64,000 nucleotides of DNA from JBAXAM01 sp964213355. GTDB lineage: Bacteria > Pseudomonadota > Gammaproteobacteria > UBA9339. Positions 1 through 8,936 of the stretch are shown here, in pieces. The notes under the pieces are model-generated. The model saw nothing but the letters and a program-made list of their open reading frames with translations. It had not been told where the DNA came from and did not search any database. The position numbers and the translations under genes are program-made. The DNA lies in assembly GCA_964213355.1 (NCBI GenBank), contig CAXOVY010000017.1:1-64000 (forward strand), given 5' to 3'. Position 1 is the first letter of the stretch; each line of letters opens with the position of its first letter.

Positions 1-716
1 AAATTGGTATGGACACTGCGGCTATCGGACTCTATAATTTAGGGAAATGCTATAAAGAATTCTTTATGTCTTTATCTGGCACTATTATTTATGGCAGCAG
101 CGTTGGAAAAGTAAAAATTTACACTCCACTGGCTAAAGATAGGAGATTATTAAAAGCACTACTGGAAGGAGGTAAAGCTGAAATTTATAAATGCGATGAG
201 CCGAAAAAATGTCTTACGCTTATTCCAACTAAAACTACAATTGGAAAAGAACAGGCTTTATATGAAAAAGTTAAAAAAACTATTAATAGGCTGGTTACTG
301 CTGTAGCAAACGATAGCGGTCCATTAGATAAAAACCTACAAGGCTTTTTGGAGATGGTAAAATTTCCTCTGCTAAAGTTTATAACCACTCATTTAATGGC
401 AAATCAAGCAGCTATGGCGATGAGTGTTGCTAATTATTCGGAGGCCATATCTAAAAGCCTGCTGATGCAGTATATGCATGAGTCCTTGCAGGTAGTAGAA
501 CATAGCTTATCCAGCACAGACTATGCACCAGAAGTTCATAAGCAACTGATTGATCAGATTCATTCGGCTATGAGTTATGTTGAGGCAATAAAGACAGAAT
601 CTCGCAGCGATATTCAAGAGCTAATGAAATTTATTGAGTCTTCAAAAACTACTGAGCAAGAGGTTACTTCAAAAGTGGTGGGACAACTTAAGCATCGTTT
701 AGGGGGTGGCTCATGA
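1..716 (+). CDS. traH: TraH, F-type conjugative pilus assembly protein (3' part)
   Basis: This is the C-terminal part of an F-type TraH, an outer-membrane-associated protein needed for pilus assembly in mating-pair formation. The frame is open to the window edge: ATT GGT precede the first ATG at 9, so the gene starts outside the window and that ATG is probably internal. The visible 235 residues hold the TraH-like stretch FFMSLSGTIIYG near residue 20, followed by a helical region rich in Met, Ala and Gln. TraH of F is roughly twice this length. The stop TGA overlaps the traG start (ATGA), indicating translational coupling. The assignment rests on the motif and on the traH-traG order, which is standard in F-like systems. 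Confidence 0.78.
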   Translation, partial: IGMDTAAIGLYNLGKCYKEFFMSLSGTIIYGSSVGKVKIYTPLAKDRRLLKALLEGGKAEIYKCDEPKKCLTLIPTKTTIGKEQALYEKVKKTINRLVTAVANDSGPLDKNLQGFLEMVKFPLLKFITTHLMANQAAMAMSVANYSEAISKSLLMQYMHESLQVVEHSLSSTDYAPEVHKQLIDQIHSAMSYVEAIKTESRSDIQELMKFIESSKTTEQEVTSKVVGQLKHRLGGGS

Positions 717-3496
717 GTATAGTTCCAATGTATATAATTTCTAATGGAGAGCTTGCTAAAGAAGCGCTAAATGCTGTAGCTACCTTACTTAGTGGAAATG
801 CCTTTAATACCGCAATGAAGATTGGTGTGCTTTTTTCTATATACGGCGCAGCTGTGAATTATATCCAAGGGCGCGATATCGCTACCTTTGCTAAGTGGTT
901 TGTTATTTATTTTGGTATAACTGCAATAATGCTCACTCCAAGGGTTACAGTACAGATATTTGATGTTAGCAATCCTGGAGCTAATTATACAGTAGCAAAT
1001 ATTCCTTATGGCCTGGGTTATCCAACAAGTATAATTACCAGGGTAGCATACGGTATTACCGAAGCATTTGAAACTGCTTTTCACACGCCCAATGATCTTT
1101 CTTACAATAAAACAGGAATGATGTTTGGCTCCAAGCTATTTAGAATCTCTTCGGAATTTAATGCTGTAAATCCCGAGGTAAGATCGGAATTAAACGAATA
1201 TGTAAAGAATTGTGTTTTGGGAGATGTTTTAATTTCCAAAAAGTACACAATGGCTGACTTAACAAACAGCACCGACCTTTTAGACACTATCACTAAAAAC
1301 ACAAGTAACATAAGAGGTATTTATATAGCTGGGGTGTTTAAAACATGCCAACAAGCCGCTGGTTCTCTTAAAAAAGATCTTACGACAGACGTACAAACTA
1401 ATTTACTTAATACTCTTGGAAAACGGTTAGGCCTAGTAAAAGCTAAGTCGCGAGATGCGGAAAGATTACTAACAGTTACCTATGATGCCTTCAGCTATTC
1501 CAACTTATCAAAAAGCGCTCTATCAATTGCCACTCAAAATGTTTTAATCAACGGCATTAGAGATGGACTGCTAAATTACACTGCAGAAACCGGAGCCACT
1601 GCTGCTCTTTTAAATCTTAGTACCGCTCAGGCTATGGATAAAATGAGGATGACTCTTGCCACTTCAAGAAATATAGCACTTTATACGATACCGATTATTC
1701 ATACTGTTTTATTACTCCTAATGCTGAGTTTATTTCCAATAATAATATTATTGGCTCTGCAGCCAAGTCTTACAGCAACCGTATTGAAAAACTATTTATA
1801 TACTTTAGTTTGGATTGAATCCTGGCCGCTAATGTTTTCGTGTTTAAACATGATGGTAACTTTTTATGCCAAAGAATTAGAACCAGGCGGTTTAACCATT
1901 AGCAATATAGATAAATTACTTCTTGAGCATTCTGACATAGCAAATATGGCAGGATATCTAATGTTATCAGTACCATTTATCTCAGGAGGTTTAGTTAGAG
2001 GCATGTCTTCAGCATTTAACCACGCGGCCAGTTACATTGGTGGAGTATTACAATCTTCATCCTCTTCTGCAGCAACCGAAGCAGCAAGCGGGAATATTCA
2101 TCTTGGTAATTCTAGTTGGAACAATATTAACGCTAATAAATTCGATACCAACTCTACTTTAATGCACGGCATGGCTACTGAGCAATTAGGTACTGGTGTT
2201 TTACGTACTTCCAGACCAGATGGAAAACCAGTATATGATGCTTCACATGCTATTTCTAAATTACCAACAAATGTTAGAAGCAGCGATCTTTTGAGTTCAT
2301 CATTTTCAGAACAAGCAGAAGCGTCAAGAACTGCATCGATAAGCGATCAAAAAGCTTATGATCAACACATAACTAGTGCGATTTCTGATTTCAGTAGTTT
2401 AGGAAAAACCTTAAGTTCTGGTAAAAACATGACTGAAAGCCTTGGCAATAGAGAAGCAGTATCTACTGGCGAAAGTTTTTCTGATATGAGAAATATAGCT
2501 GAAAATATAGCTAAACGTAATCATGTGGATGTTAATGATGTATTCAAAGGGTTGGTTAACTTTAATCAGGGAATGTCATTAAATGCCAGTGCATCTGTTG
2601 CTAGCAAGATTCCATTTATCAACATAGGAGAAGGAAAACTGGGTGTGGATGGGAAAATTAGCACAGAACATACTAGAACCAGTGAGTCAAACACCCAGCA
2701 TGGAATTGGTAGAAGCATAGATGTAACCGCAGAAGAAGCGCAAAGATTTAGCAAAGACCTTCACAAAGTAGAGGAATACAGTAAAACAAGTCATGCTGAT
2801 ACTACTCAATCAACTGCGGCTTCCCAGCTTTCGCAATTATCTACAGACCTTAGAAATACAAGAAGCGCATCTGAGCAACATGCGGTACATAAAGCTGAAT
2901 CTGAAAGACTAAGCAACGCAGCATCGTATGTTCGGCAACATTCTAGCCAAATCGATAGTGATGTGGGTCAAGAAATTGCTGATTATGCTGTAAACAAAGT
3001 AGGACGTGAAGAAGCAGAGCAGCTATTTGCAGGTAAAAATAGACCAAAACTTGAAGCAACTGCTAGAGAATATATCCGTGATTCTGACGTGGAAAGTAGT
3101 ATAATATCGATGTATCAACGTGATAGTGCTGGGGTCAATCCTGAACAAAAATATCAGACGGGAGCGGCTGAAGTTGATGTTAAAGCAAAAAGCATAAATT
3201 TAGAACATGAGAAAAACAAACATGTAATAGACGCTAATGCGAAGGTTAAAAATGTTGGTGTTAATGAGCAAAGGTTTGATCAATTAAAAAAACAAGTTAA
3301 AGACGGAAACAATAAAATTATTGAAGACATAAATAACGGCAAATCAATTCAAAACAACAGGTACAGTGAAAGAAAAAATGAAGTAACTGAAAATATAAAG
3401 GAAGGAACTAAAAAAACAGGCAGTTGGGCATACAATATAAAAGATAGTATAAAACCTAAGTTCGCAAAATCGGATGGAGAAAAAAAAGATGAATAA
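713..3496 (+). CDS. traG: TraG, conjugative mating-pair stabilisation and pilus assembly protein
   Basis: The product is 927 residues, close to the length of F-plasmid TraG. The N-terminal third is membrane-embedded, with hydrophobic segments around residues 20-40, 55-80, 325-350 and 400-430. This domain is needed for pilus assembly in F. From about residue 440 the protein is hydrophilic, rich in Ser, Ala, Asn and Gln, and largely helical. That matches the periplasmic C-terminal domain used for mating-pair stabilisation and entry exclusion. The start overlaps the traH stop by 4 bp and the 3' end overlaps the next gene by 8 bp, so the three genes form one operon. No frameshift is visible. Confidence 0.85.
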   Translation: MSIVPMYIISNGELAKEALNAVATLLSGNAFNTAMKIGVLFSIYGAAVNYIQGRDIATFAKWFVIYFGITAIMLTPRVTVQIFDVSNPGANYTVANIPYGLGYPTSIITRVAYGITEAFETAFHTPNDLSYNKTGMMFGSKLFRISSEFNAVNPEVRSELNEYVKNCVLGDVLISKKYTMADLTNSTDLLDTITKNTSNIRGIYIAGVFKTCQQAAGSLKKDLTTDVQTNLLNTLGKRLGLVKAKSRDAERLLTVTYDAFSYSNLSKSALSIATQNVLINGIRDGLLNYTAETGATAALLNLSTAQAMDKMRMTLATSRNIALYTIPIIHTVLLLLMLSLFPIIILLALQPSLTATVLKNYLYTLVWIESWPLMFSCLNMMVTFYAKELEPGGLTISNIDKLLLEHSDIANMAGYLMLSVPFISGGLVRGMSSAFNHAASYIGGVLQSSSSSAATEAASGNIHLGNSSWNNINANKFDTNSTLMHGMATEQLGTGVLRTSRPDGKPVYDASHAISKLPTNVRSSDLLSSSFSEQAEASRTASISDQKAYDQHITSAISDFSSLGKTLSSGKNMTESLGNREAVSTGESFSDMRNIAENIAKRNHVDVNDVFKGLVNFNQGMSLNASASVASKIPFINIGEGKLGVDGKISTEHTRTSESNTQHGIGRSIDVTAEEAQRFSKDLHKVEEYSKTSHADTTQSTAASQLSQLSTDLRNTRSASEQHAVHKAESERLSNAASYVRQHSSQIDSDVGQEIADYAVNKVGREEAEQLFAGKNRPKLEATAREYIRDSDVESSIISMYQRDSAGVNPEQKYQTGAAEVDVKAKSINLEHEKNKHVIDANAKVKNVGVNEQRFDQLKKQVKDGNNKIIEDINNGKSIQNNRYSERKNEVTENIKEGTKKTGSWAYNIKDSIKPKFAKSDGEKKDE

Positions 3497-4214
3497 TCCT
3501 ATGCGATATTTGATCGTCAGTGTTTTGGTTTTTATAACAACTTGTTGTTTTGCTATTGATCAAAAATTGATTGATGGAGCAAAACAATACAGTTCTGCAT
3601 TAAATAACCTGAAAAAAGTAGAGTCTCTTATAAAAACCAAAGCTGAAACTTTGAAGGCATGGCTAAAGGATTTGGACGAAGAAAAAAATAAAACCGGTGC
3701 TTTTAGATCAGATGACATGCTTGAATTTTACAAATTGCGCTCTGAAGAAACAAAAAATGAAATTAATAATCTTAGTATTCAATATGAACAAACGAAAGAA
3801 ATAATCAAAAAATTAGAACCTATAAAAATAAAATATAACAAACAAACGGAAAAAGAATATAAAAGAAAAAAATTCAGGGAAAGTGTATTAAATGCTTTGG
3901 GTATACTTGGAATACCACTAACTGGTTTTTTAGTTTGGCTATGTTTTTTTAGATGGCTTATTAATAAAAATAAAAAATACCAACAGATGCTCAAAGAAGA
4001 CAAAATAACGCAGGAAGAATACGATAGAATCATGTCGTCATGCCATGATTATAAGTCGACGCTCAATAATGATTTAGGAATTAATCCATCAACAGGGCTT
4101 CCTATTACAGGAATAGGAATATCAGATGTTGGTGGCAACGTTAGAGGTAGTTCTCCAATCAGTAGCAGTTTCGATTACTCGCAAGATTACAGTAGCAGAC
4201 ACAGATGGGATTAA
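3489..4214 (+). CDS. Predicted secreted or membrane coiled-coil protein of the tra operon
   Basis: This 241-residue protein of unknown function lies between traG and traD. The ATG at 3489 is preferred over an in-frame ATG at 3474 because GGAG sits at 3476-3479, nine bases upstream of 3489. With that start the protein opens with a clear signal or anchor segment (MRYLIVSVLVFITTCCFA). A Lys/Glu-rich helical region follows, roughly residues 30-125 and probably coiled coil. A second hydrophobic segment (about 135-155) ends in aromatic residues and a basic patch. The tail is low-complexity, rich in Gly, Ser and Asp. The coiled coil between two membrane-active segments suggests a structural role at the envelope. 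No specific tra name can be assigned. Confidence 0.6.
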   Translation: MNNPMRYLIVSVLVFITTCCFAIDQKLIDGAKQYSSALNNLKKVESLIKTKAETLKAWLKDLDEEKNKTGAFRSDDMLEFYKLRSEETKNEINNLSIQYEQTKEIIKKLEPIKIKYNKQTEKEYKRKKFRESVLNALGILGIPLTGFLVWLCFFRWLINKNKKYQQMLKEDKITQEEYDRIMSSCHDYKSTLNNDLGINPSTGLPITGIGISDVGGNVRGSSPISSSFDYSQDYSSRHRWD

Positions 4215-4243
4215 TTTTTTAAGTAGGATTTAAAAAAGCATTT

Positions 4244-4630
4244 ATGGAAACAACAAATAAAGAAGATATCAAAAAAGCTCAAAGCTGCGATAGCCAAAAA
4301 CAACTATCCCCAAAAAATATAGCTCAAATAGTTTATCTTTGCCAAGTACTATCGTTCTTTTTTGGTATAACTGCGATTGTTGGAGTTATTTTGACTTATT
4401 TAAAACGTGACGAAGTAAAGGGAGCTTGGTTAGAGTCACATTTCGTGTGGCAAATACGAACTTTCTGGATTGGTTTAGCGGCTTCATTTGTAGGATTTAT
4501 TTTGACATTTATTTTAATAGGATTTTTAGTTCTCGCAGCAACTCTTGTTTGGATTGTATACAGAGTTATCAAAGGGTATTTATTATTGGACGAAAACAGG
4601 CCAATAGAAGCTCCATCAGCATTGATTTAG
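4244..4630 (+). CDS. DUF4870-like small membrane protein
   Basis: This 128-residue protein has three hydrophobic segments, about residues 27-47, 72-92 and 94-112. The pattern of an acidic or polar loop ending in a SHFVWQIRTFWIG-type motif is characteristic of the DUF4870/TM2-like family. The function of the family is unknown. Such genes are often found near conjugation genes in Legionella-like genomes, and here the gene sits between traG and traD on the same strand. It may help assemble or localise the transfer machinery, which is inference from position only. The N-terminal 25 residues are polar, with no signal peptide. An overlapping frame at 4426-4650 is a shadow. Confidence 0.6.
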   Translation: METTNKEDIKKAQSCDSQKQLSPKNIAQIVYLCQVLSFFFGITAIVGVILTYLKRDEVKGAWLESHFVWQIRTFWIGLAASFVGFILTFILIGFLVLAATLVWIVYRVIKGYLLLDENRPIEAPSALI

Positions 4631-4669
4631 TCACTATATTTTTCATATAGCTCGCAACACAAAAAAGTT

Positions 4670-6559
4670 ATGCAGCTCAAAAACATTGATAAAACAAAAC
4701 AGTTCACCCGCGGCGGACAAATTACCTTTCATAATGTAAGAATGTGGTTACAGGTAAATAAAACCGTATGGAATATGTATTTGCCTTCCCTTTTAATGCT
4801 GGTTGCGTTTTCAATTTATGTTATTACACCAAATGAAATATTACAAAACGCATGGTATTGGTGCCTTGCTAAAATTAATCCTATACTTGAAATATTAGAT
4901 TTTAAGTTACAACGCTTTAGCGTGCCTTATCACGGCAAAACCTACAATATTTCACCGAAGAACTACTTATCTTATGCACAGTTTGTAAAAAATGCCGAAG
5001 CTATTATTTACTATCTCAAGGCAGGAGCAATCGCCGGTTTTATTTTAAGCCTGGGGATATTTTATGCCGTAGTAAAATGGTTAACAGCGCAGGGCGAGAA
5101 GCAAACTACAAACCAGTTTATTCGCGGCACAAAGCTAGATTCTGTTAAAAATGTAGCAAAAATGATCAATAAACAGAAGGTAGCTTCGGACATTATTATT
5201 GATGAAATGCCTATGATTGCTAATTCAGAAACAAAACATTTTTTAGTGCATGGTTCAACTGGCTCTGGCAAAACTCAGCTTATATCGAAATTTTTAGATT
5301 GCATTCGTAAAAGAGGCGATAAAGTACTCATATATGATAAAGGCGGAATATATACATCAACATTTTATCGGGCTGGTGAAGACAAAATATTGAACCCATT
5401 TGACGCAAGGAGTGAAAATTGGGATTTGTGGCATGAAGCGCGTACGGTAACCGACTTTGAAAACATGGCAAGTAGCTTAATCCCAACAAAAGGCGAAGTA
5501 GATCCATTTTGGGTTAACTCAGCAAGAACCATTTTTGGTAGTGCCGTATTTACTATGCAGAATGACAAAGATAGGTCTATTAAAAAGCTTTTAAATGTAT
5601 TGTTGAAAATAACGTTACATGAATTACATAATTATTTAAAAGATACTGATGCTTCTAGGCTTACCAGCGAAGAAATTGAAAAAACCGCTTTTTCTGTTCT
5701 TTCGGTTGTCTCTACCTATTCAAAATCATTGAAGTTTTTAACAAGTATCGAACAAACATCGATAAAACCTAAATTTTGCATTAGGGATTGGATTCATGAT
5801 AAAGACAATAACTGGTTATTTTTATCTTCAAATGATGATCATCATGAGTCATTAATCCCTCTTCTTTCAATGTGGTTTTCTATGGCAACAATTACGCTTT
5901 TATCGCTACAAGCAAATAGCAAACGAAGAATATGGTTTATATGTGATGAATTTCCTAGTCTTCATGAACTACAACGATTACCAAAAGTAATAGCTGAAGC
6001 ACGTAAATATGGCGTTTGTTTTATTTTAGGAATGCAAAATACATATTTATTAGAGGATGTTTATGGCGAAAAAGTTGGGCGTGGAATATTAGACTTATTA
6101 AACACCTCATTCTTTTTTAGAAGTCCCAGCCCTGATATAGCGGAGTATGTTTCAAAAGCTCTGGGCAGTCAGGAAATAGAAGATATGCGAGAGAATTATT
6201 CTTATGGCGCCAACAACATCCGCGATGGCATTTCGATTGGAACGCAAAAGTTGGTAAATCCACTAGTTATTCCATCAGAAATAATGAGTCTGGATGAAAT
6301 GAAATGTTATTTAAAGTTATTGGGAGCTTATCCAATAACTTTGCTTAAACTTGTACAAAATATAAGACCTGAAATTGCAAAAGACTTTATACCACACAAC
6401 ATACAACCAGATAGCAATATAGAAAAACTTATAGAAGAAGTTGAACTAAAAATAAGTAATTTTTACGTCAAAAAATTGTATAAAACAAAAGAATCAAACA
6501 ATCCTGCGGTTGCATCTCATAAACTGATCAGCAATACAATAAAAGAAAACAGCATTTAA
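4670..6559 (+). CDS. traD: TraD, type IV coupling protein (DNA-translocating ATPase)
   Basis: This is a 629-residue VirD4/TraD-family coupling ATPase, which brings the relaxosome to the type IV secretion channel at the inner membrane. Two N-terminal membrane segments lie near residues 38-55 and 120-142. The Walker A motif GSTGSGKT is at residues 195-202, followed by a VLIYDKGG strand. The Walker B-like region is IWFICDEFPSLHEL near residue 425, and the sensor-like FILGMQNTY follows. TraD of F is somewhat longer, mainly through a C-terminal tail that recruits the relaxosome, and that tail is short here. The gene is 17 bp upstream of traI, the usual traD-traI order. The ORF appears intact. Confidence 0.88.
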   Translation: MQLKNIDKTKQFTRGGQITFHNVRMWLQVNKTVWNMYLPSLLMLVAFSIYVITPNEILQNAWYWCLAKINPILEILDFKLQRFSVPYHGKTYNISPKNYLSYAQFVKNAEAIIYYLKAGAIAGFILSLGIFYAVVKWLTAQGEKQTTNQFIRGTKLDSVKNVAKMINKQKVASDIIIDEMPMIANSETKHFLVHGSTGSGKTQLISKFLDCIRKRGDKVLIYDKGGIYTSTFYRAGEDKILNPFDARSENWDLWHEARTVTDFENMASSLIPTKGEVDPFWVNSARTIFGSAVFTMQNDKDRSIKKLLNVLLKITLHELHNYLKDTDASRLTSEEIEKTAFSVLSVVSTYSKSLKFLTSIEQTSIKPKFCIRDWIHDKDNNWLFLSSNDDHHESLIPLLSMWFSMATITLLSLQANSKRRIWFICDEFPSLHELQRLPKVIAEARKYGVCFILGMQNTYLLEDVYGEKVGRGILDLLNTSFFFRSPSPDIAEYVSKALGSQEIEDMRENYSYGANNIRDGISIGTQKLVNPLVIPSEIMSLDEMKCYLKLLGAYPITLLKLVQNIRPEIAKDFIPHNIQPDSNIEKLIEEVELKISNFYVKKLYKTKESNNPAVASHKLISNTIKENSI

Positions 6560-6576
6560 TAAATGCACCTCAAAAA

Positions 6577-8769
6577 ATGATAACAATATCTCCCATAAGA
6601 AATAGCACCGGCGCCGCCATATACTATGCCAAAGAAGATAATTATTATTTATCCGAAGTTGATGCTAAAGAAACTTCTCAGTGGTTTGGTACTGGTGCAG
6701 ATAAGCTTGAACTTAGCGGCAAAAAAATAGAAGAAAAAGATTTGCAAAAATTAATGGAAGGCAAGCTGCCTAATGGGGTAATTATTGGTCTACAAAAAGA
6801 TGGCTCAATAAAACATCGCGCCGGATATGACCTTGGTTTTCACGCTCCTAAATCAGTATCCATTTTAGCGCTAGATGGCGGCGACAAAAGATTTTACGAA
6901 GCCCATCTTGATGCAGTTAAAGAAACCTTAAAAGCAATAGAAGAAGATTGCGCACAAGCTAAAATATATAAGGGTAAAAAAATAAGTTTTGAAAATACTA
7001 AAAACCTTACAGTTGCATTAGTCAGACATACTGCTTCTCGGGAATTAGACCCACACTTACACCATCACGCTTTAGTAATGAATGTTACCGAAAGACAAGA
7101 CAAAACCTGGAGAGCTTTGGCATCGAATATAACAAAGAGATCGGATACCGTTAATGGATTTTCTGAGCGGATATATAAACACCAAATTTATTATGGGCTA
7201 ATTTATCAACTTACTTTGGCCAACAAAGTAGTTGAAATGGGTTGTGAAATAGAAAATGTAGGACAAAACGGGTTATGGGAAATTAAAGGAGTACCAAAAG
7301 AAGCGAGAGATACAGTTTCAAAACGCCGTAAGCAAATAGAAGCTCGTATGGAAAGCTTGTATTATCATTCTAAAAAAGCTGCTGATATGGCTGCTTTGGC
7401 TACTAGAGAAAATAAACAAAAAAATATTAGCCTTAAAGAAATGAAACAAACCTGGAAAGCTGAATTAGCAAAAGTCGGTTTTTCGTCAGAAGAATTCCTT
7501 ATCCAACTTGAAAACAACAAGAGTAAGGTGTTAACAAAAGAGCAAGAACTTCAAAAAAGTAAGAGTACTACGGAGGCAATAAAAACAGTTAAAGATGCCA
7601 CCTGGCACCTATCTCAATATAAGCTAAAACTAGACTACATAAAAATAATTTCACAAGCAATGGAATTTGCGATTGGTAAAACTACACATAGGGATATTGT
7701 TCAAGCGGTAAACCAACTAATAAAGGAAGGCTTTCTTATTTCTTTGGATAAATCTGATACAACTTTTGTTACTAAAGAACTCATAGAAACAGAAAAAGCC
7801 ATTATGGAACTCGTTGACCAAAGTAAGAACAATAAATTTGAGATTAATTTAAATAATAAGGTAATTGATAGCCTTGCCTCTGATGTTTTGCAATCTAAAC
7901 ATCGGTTAAGTTTGGTAGAAAGCAACAAATTAGACAATAAGGATTTTATTACGACTATTTTGGAACTAGCAGAATCTTCTGGAAAAACTGTTAGAGTTTT
8001 ATCCCCAAATCGCCTAATGGCAAATGATATTAATGAGAACATAAGACGCAAGCCAGATAGTCTTTGGCAATGGCTAATATCTTTGGGTAGGCCAGAAGTT
8101 GGGGAAAGCATTTTCGGTTTTAAGCACAAGTATAAGGAAGAATTAGACTTACCTAAGTTTTTATTGCGTTTTAAACAAGGAAAGGATGTGATCATTATAA
8201 ACCATGCAGAAACACTTGGATGTGATGACACAAAAACTCTGATTGAACTAACTGAAAAATCTAAAGCCAAAGTTATCTTTCTGCGAGATACAACTGATAA
8301 GCGTGGTTTTGGCGCTGGCAATCCAATAGAAACTCTAAAACAAGCTGGAATAGAAAGATTTAAACTCAATGCTCCAGAATTAGCACAAACTATTAGCGTC
8401 ATACCAGAACTAAAAGTTATTAAAGACAATAATAAGCGCACCCTGCAATTAGCTAAAGAATATGCCCAAAAAGATGATAAAGAAAATACCGTTGTCTTGG
8501 TCGGATCTAAAGAACAACTAAAAATAACTAACGAAGCCATCCGCAGAGAACTAAAAGAAAAAGGGGAAATTTCAGGTGTAGAGTACGGTATTTCCGTATT
8601 AAAACCAGTTTATATGTCTAAAGCAGAATCTGTTTTAGCTCACAAATATCAAAAAAACATGGTAATAAGATTTTATGGCGGCATACCGGAAGATTGGAAT
8701 GTAGGATATTTTGATAGGGAAACTAATATATTAAGACTAGTGCATATTCCGATCCAAATCGATCAATGA
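6577..8769 (+). CDS. traI: TraI relaxase-helicase, 5' part (cut by an IS21-family element)
   Basis: This is the N-terminal 721 residues of a MobF relaxase plus nine residues read from the IS end. The double-tyrosine pattern Y16 Y17 / Y23 Y24 matches the positions seen in F TraI. The metal-binding histidines are in DPHLHHHA (H160, H162, H163, H164). Relaxases of this type nick oriT and attach covalently to the 5' end. Downstream, about residues 430-720, is a RecD-like region without an intact Walker A, consistent with the vestigial helicase domain of TraI-type proteins. The host sequence stops after 8740. The IS supplies the last codons and the TGA. The relaxase domain itself is complete, so a truncated nickase could still be made. 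Confidence 0.88.
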   Translation: MITISPIRNSTGAAIYYAKEDNYYLSEVDAKETSQWFGTGADKLELSGKKIEEKDLQKLMEGKLPNGVIIGLQKDGSIKHRAGYDLGFHAPKSVSILALDGGDKRFYEAHLDAVKETLKAIEEDCAQAKIYKGKKISFENTKNLTVALVRHTASRELDPHLHHHALVMNVTERQDKTWRALASNITKRSDTVNGFSERIYKHQIYYGLIYQLTLANKVVEMGCEIENVGQNGLWEIKGVPKEARDTVSKRRKQIEARMESLYYHSKKAADMAALATRENKQKNISLKEMKQTWKAELAKVGFSSEEFLIQLENNKSKVLTKEQELQKSKSTTEAIKTVKDATWHLSQYKLKLDYIKIISQAMEFAIGKTTHRDIVQAVNQLIKEGFLISLDKSDTTFVTKELIETEKAIMELVDQSKNNKFEINLNNKVIDSLASDVLQSKHRLSLVESNKLDNKDFITTILELAESSGKTVRVLSPNRLMANDINENIRRKPDSLWQWLISLGRPEVGESIFGFKHKYKEELDLPKFLLRFKQGKDVIIINHAETLGCDDTKTLIELTEKSKAKVIFLRDTTDKRGFGAGNPIETLKQAGIERFKLNAPELAQTISVIPELKVIKDNNKRTLQLAKEYAQKDDKENTVVLVGSKEQLKITNEAIRRELKEKGEISGVEYGISVLKPVYMSKAESVLAHKYQKNMVIRFYGGIPEDWNVGYFDRETNILRLVHIPIQIDQ

Positions 8770-8837
8770 TTCCAGTCCAAACCGATCAGTAATTCCAGTC
8801 CAAATCGATTAACGATTCCAGTTCAAATCGATCAAAA
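8746..8837 (+). repeat. Left-end array of four 23-bp units of the IS21-family element
   Basis: Four head-to-tail units start at 8746, 8769, 8792 and 8815. Each has the form ATTCC-(AG or GA)-TYCAAAYCGATYA plus three variable bases. The second and third units are identical to units in the right end in inverse orientation. They are probably transposase binding sites, as the multiple terminal repeats of IS21 are known to be. The traI stop codon lies at the junction of units one and two. Confidence 0.85.
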
Positions 8838-8861
8838 CTTTCATGTCGAATGACCCACAAT

Positions 8862-8889
8862 AATCAGATTTAAAACCTGATTGTTTTTT
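8862..8889 (+). terminator. Weak hairpin plus T-run upstream of istA
   Basis: AATCAG at 8862-8867 pairs with CTGATT at 8877-8882 across a 9-nt loop, followed by G and six T. It could act as a small intrinsic terminator that shields istA from read-through out of traI. The stem is only 6 bp, so the call is tentative. Confidence 0.4.
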
Positions 8890-8936
8890 CAAAATAAGTT
8901 GTACTTCCAAGATTAATTAAAATTTGGAGATACAAA

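Noticed and set aside
7701..8540. A 279-residue minus-strand frame opposite traI
   Set aside because: It has a Ser/Leu-rich, low-information translation typical of the antisense of a Lys/Glu-rich gene, and it overlaps a well-supported coding region.
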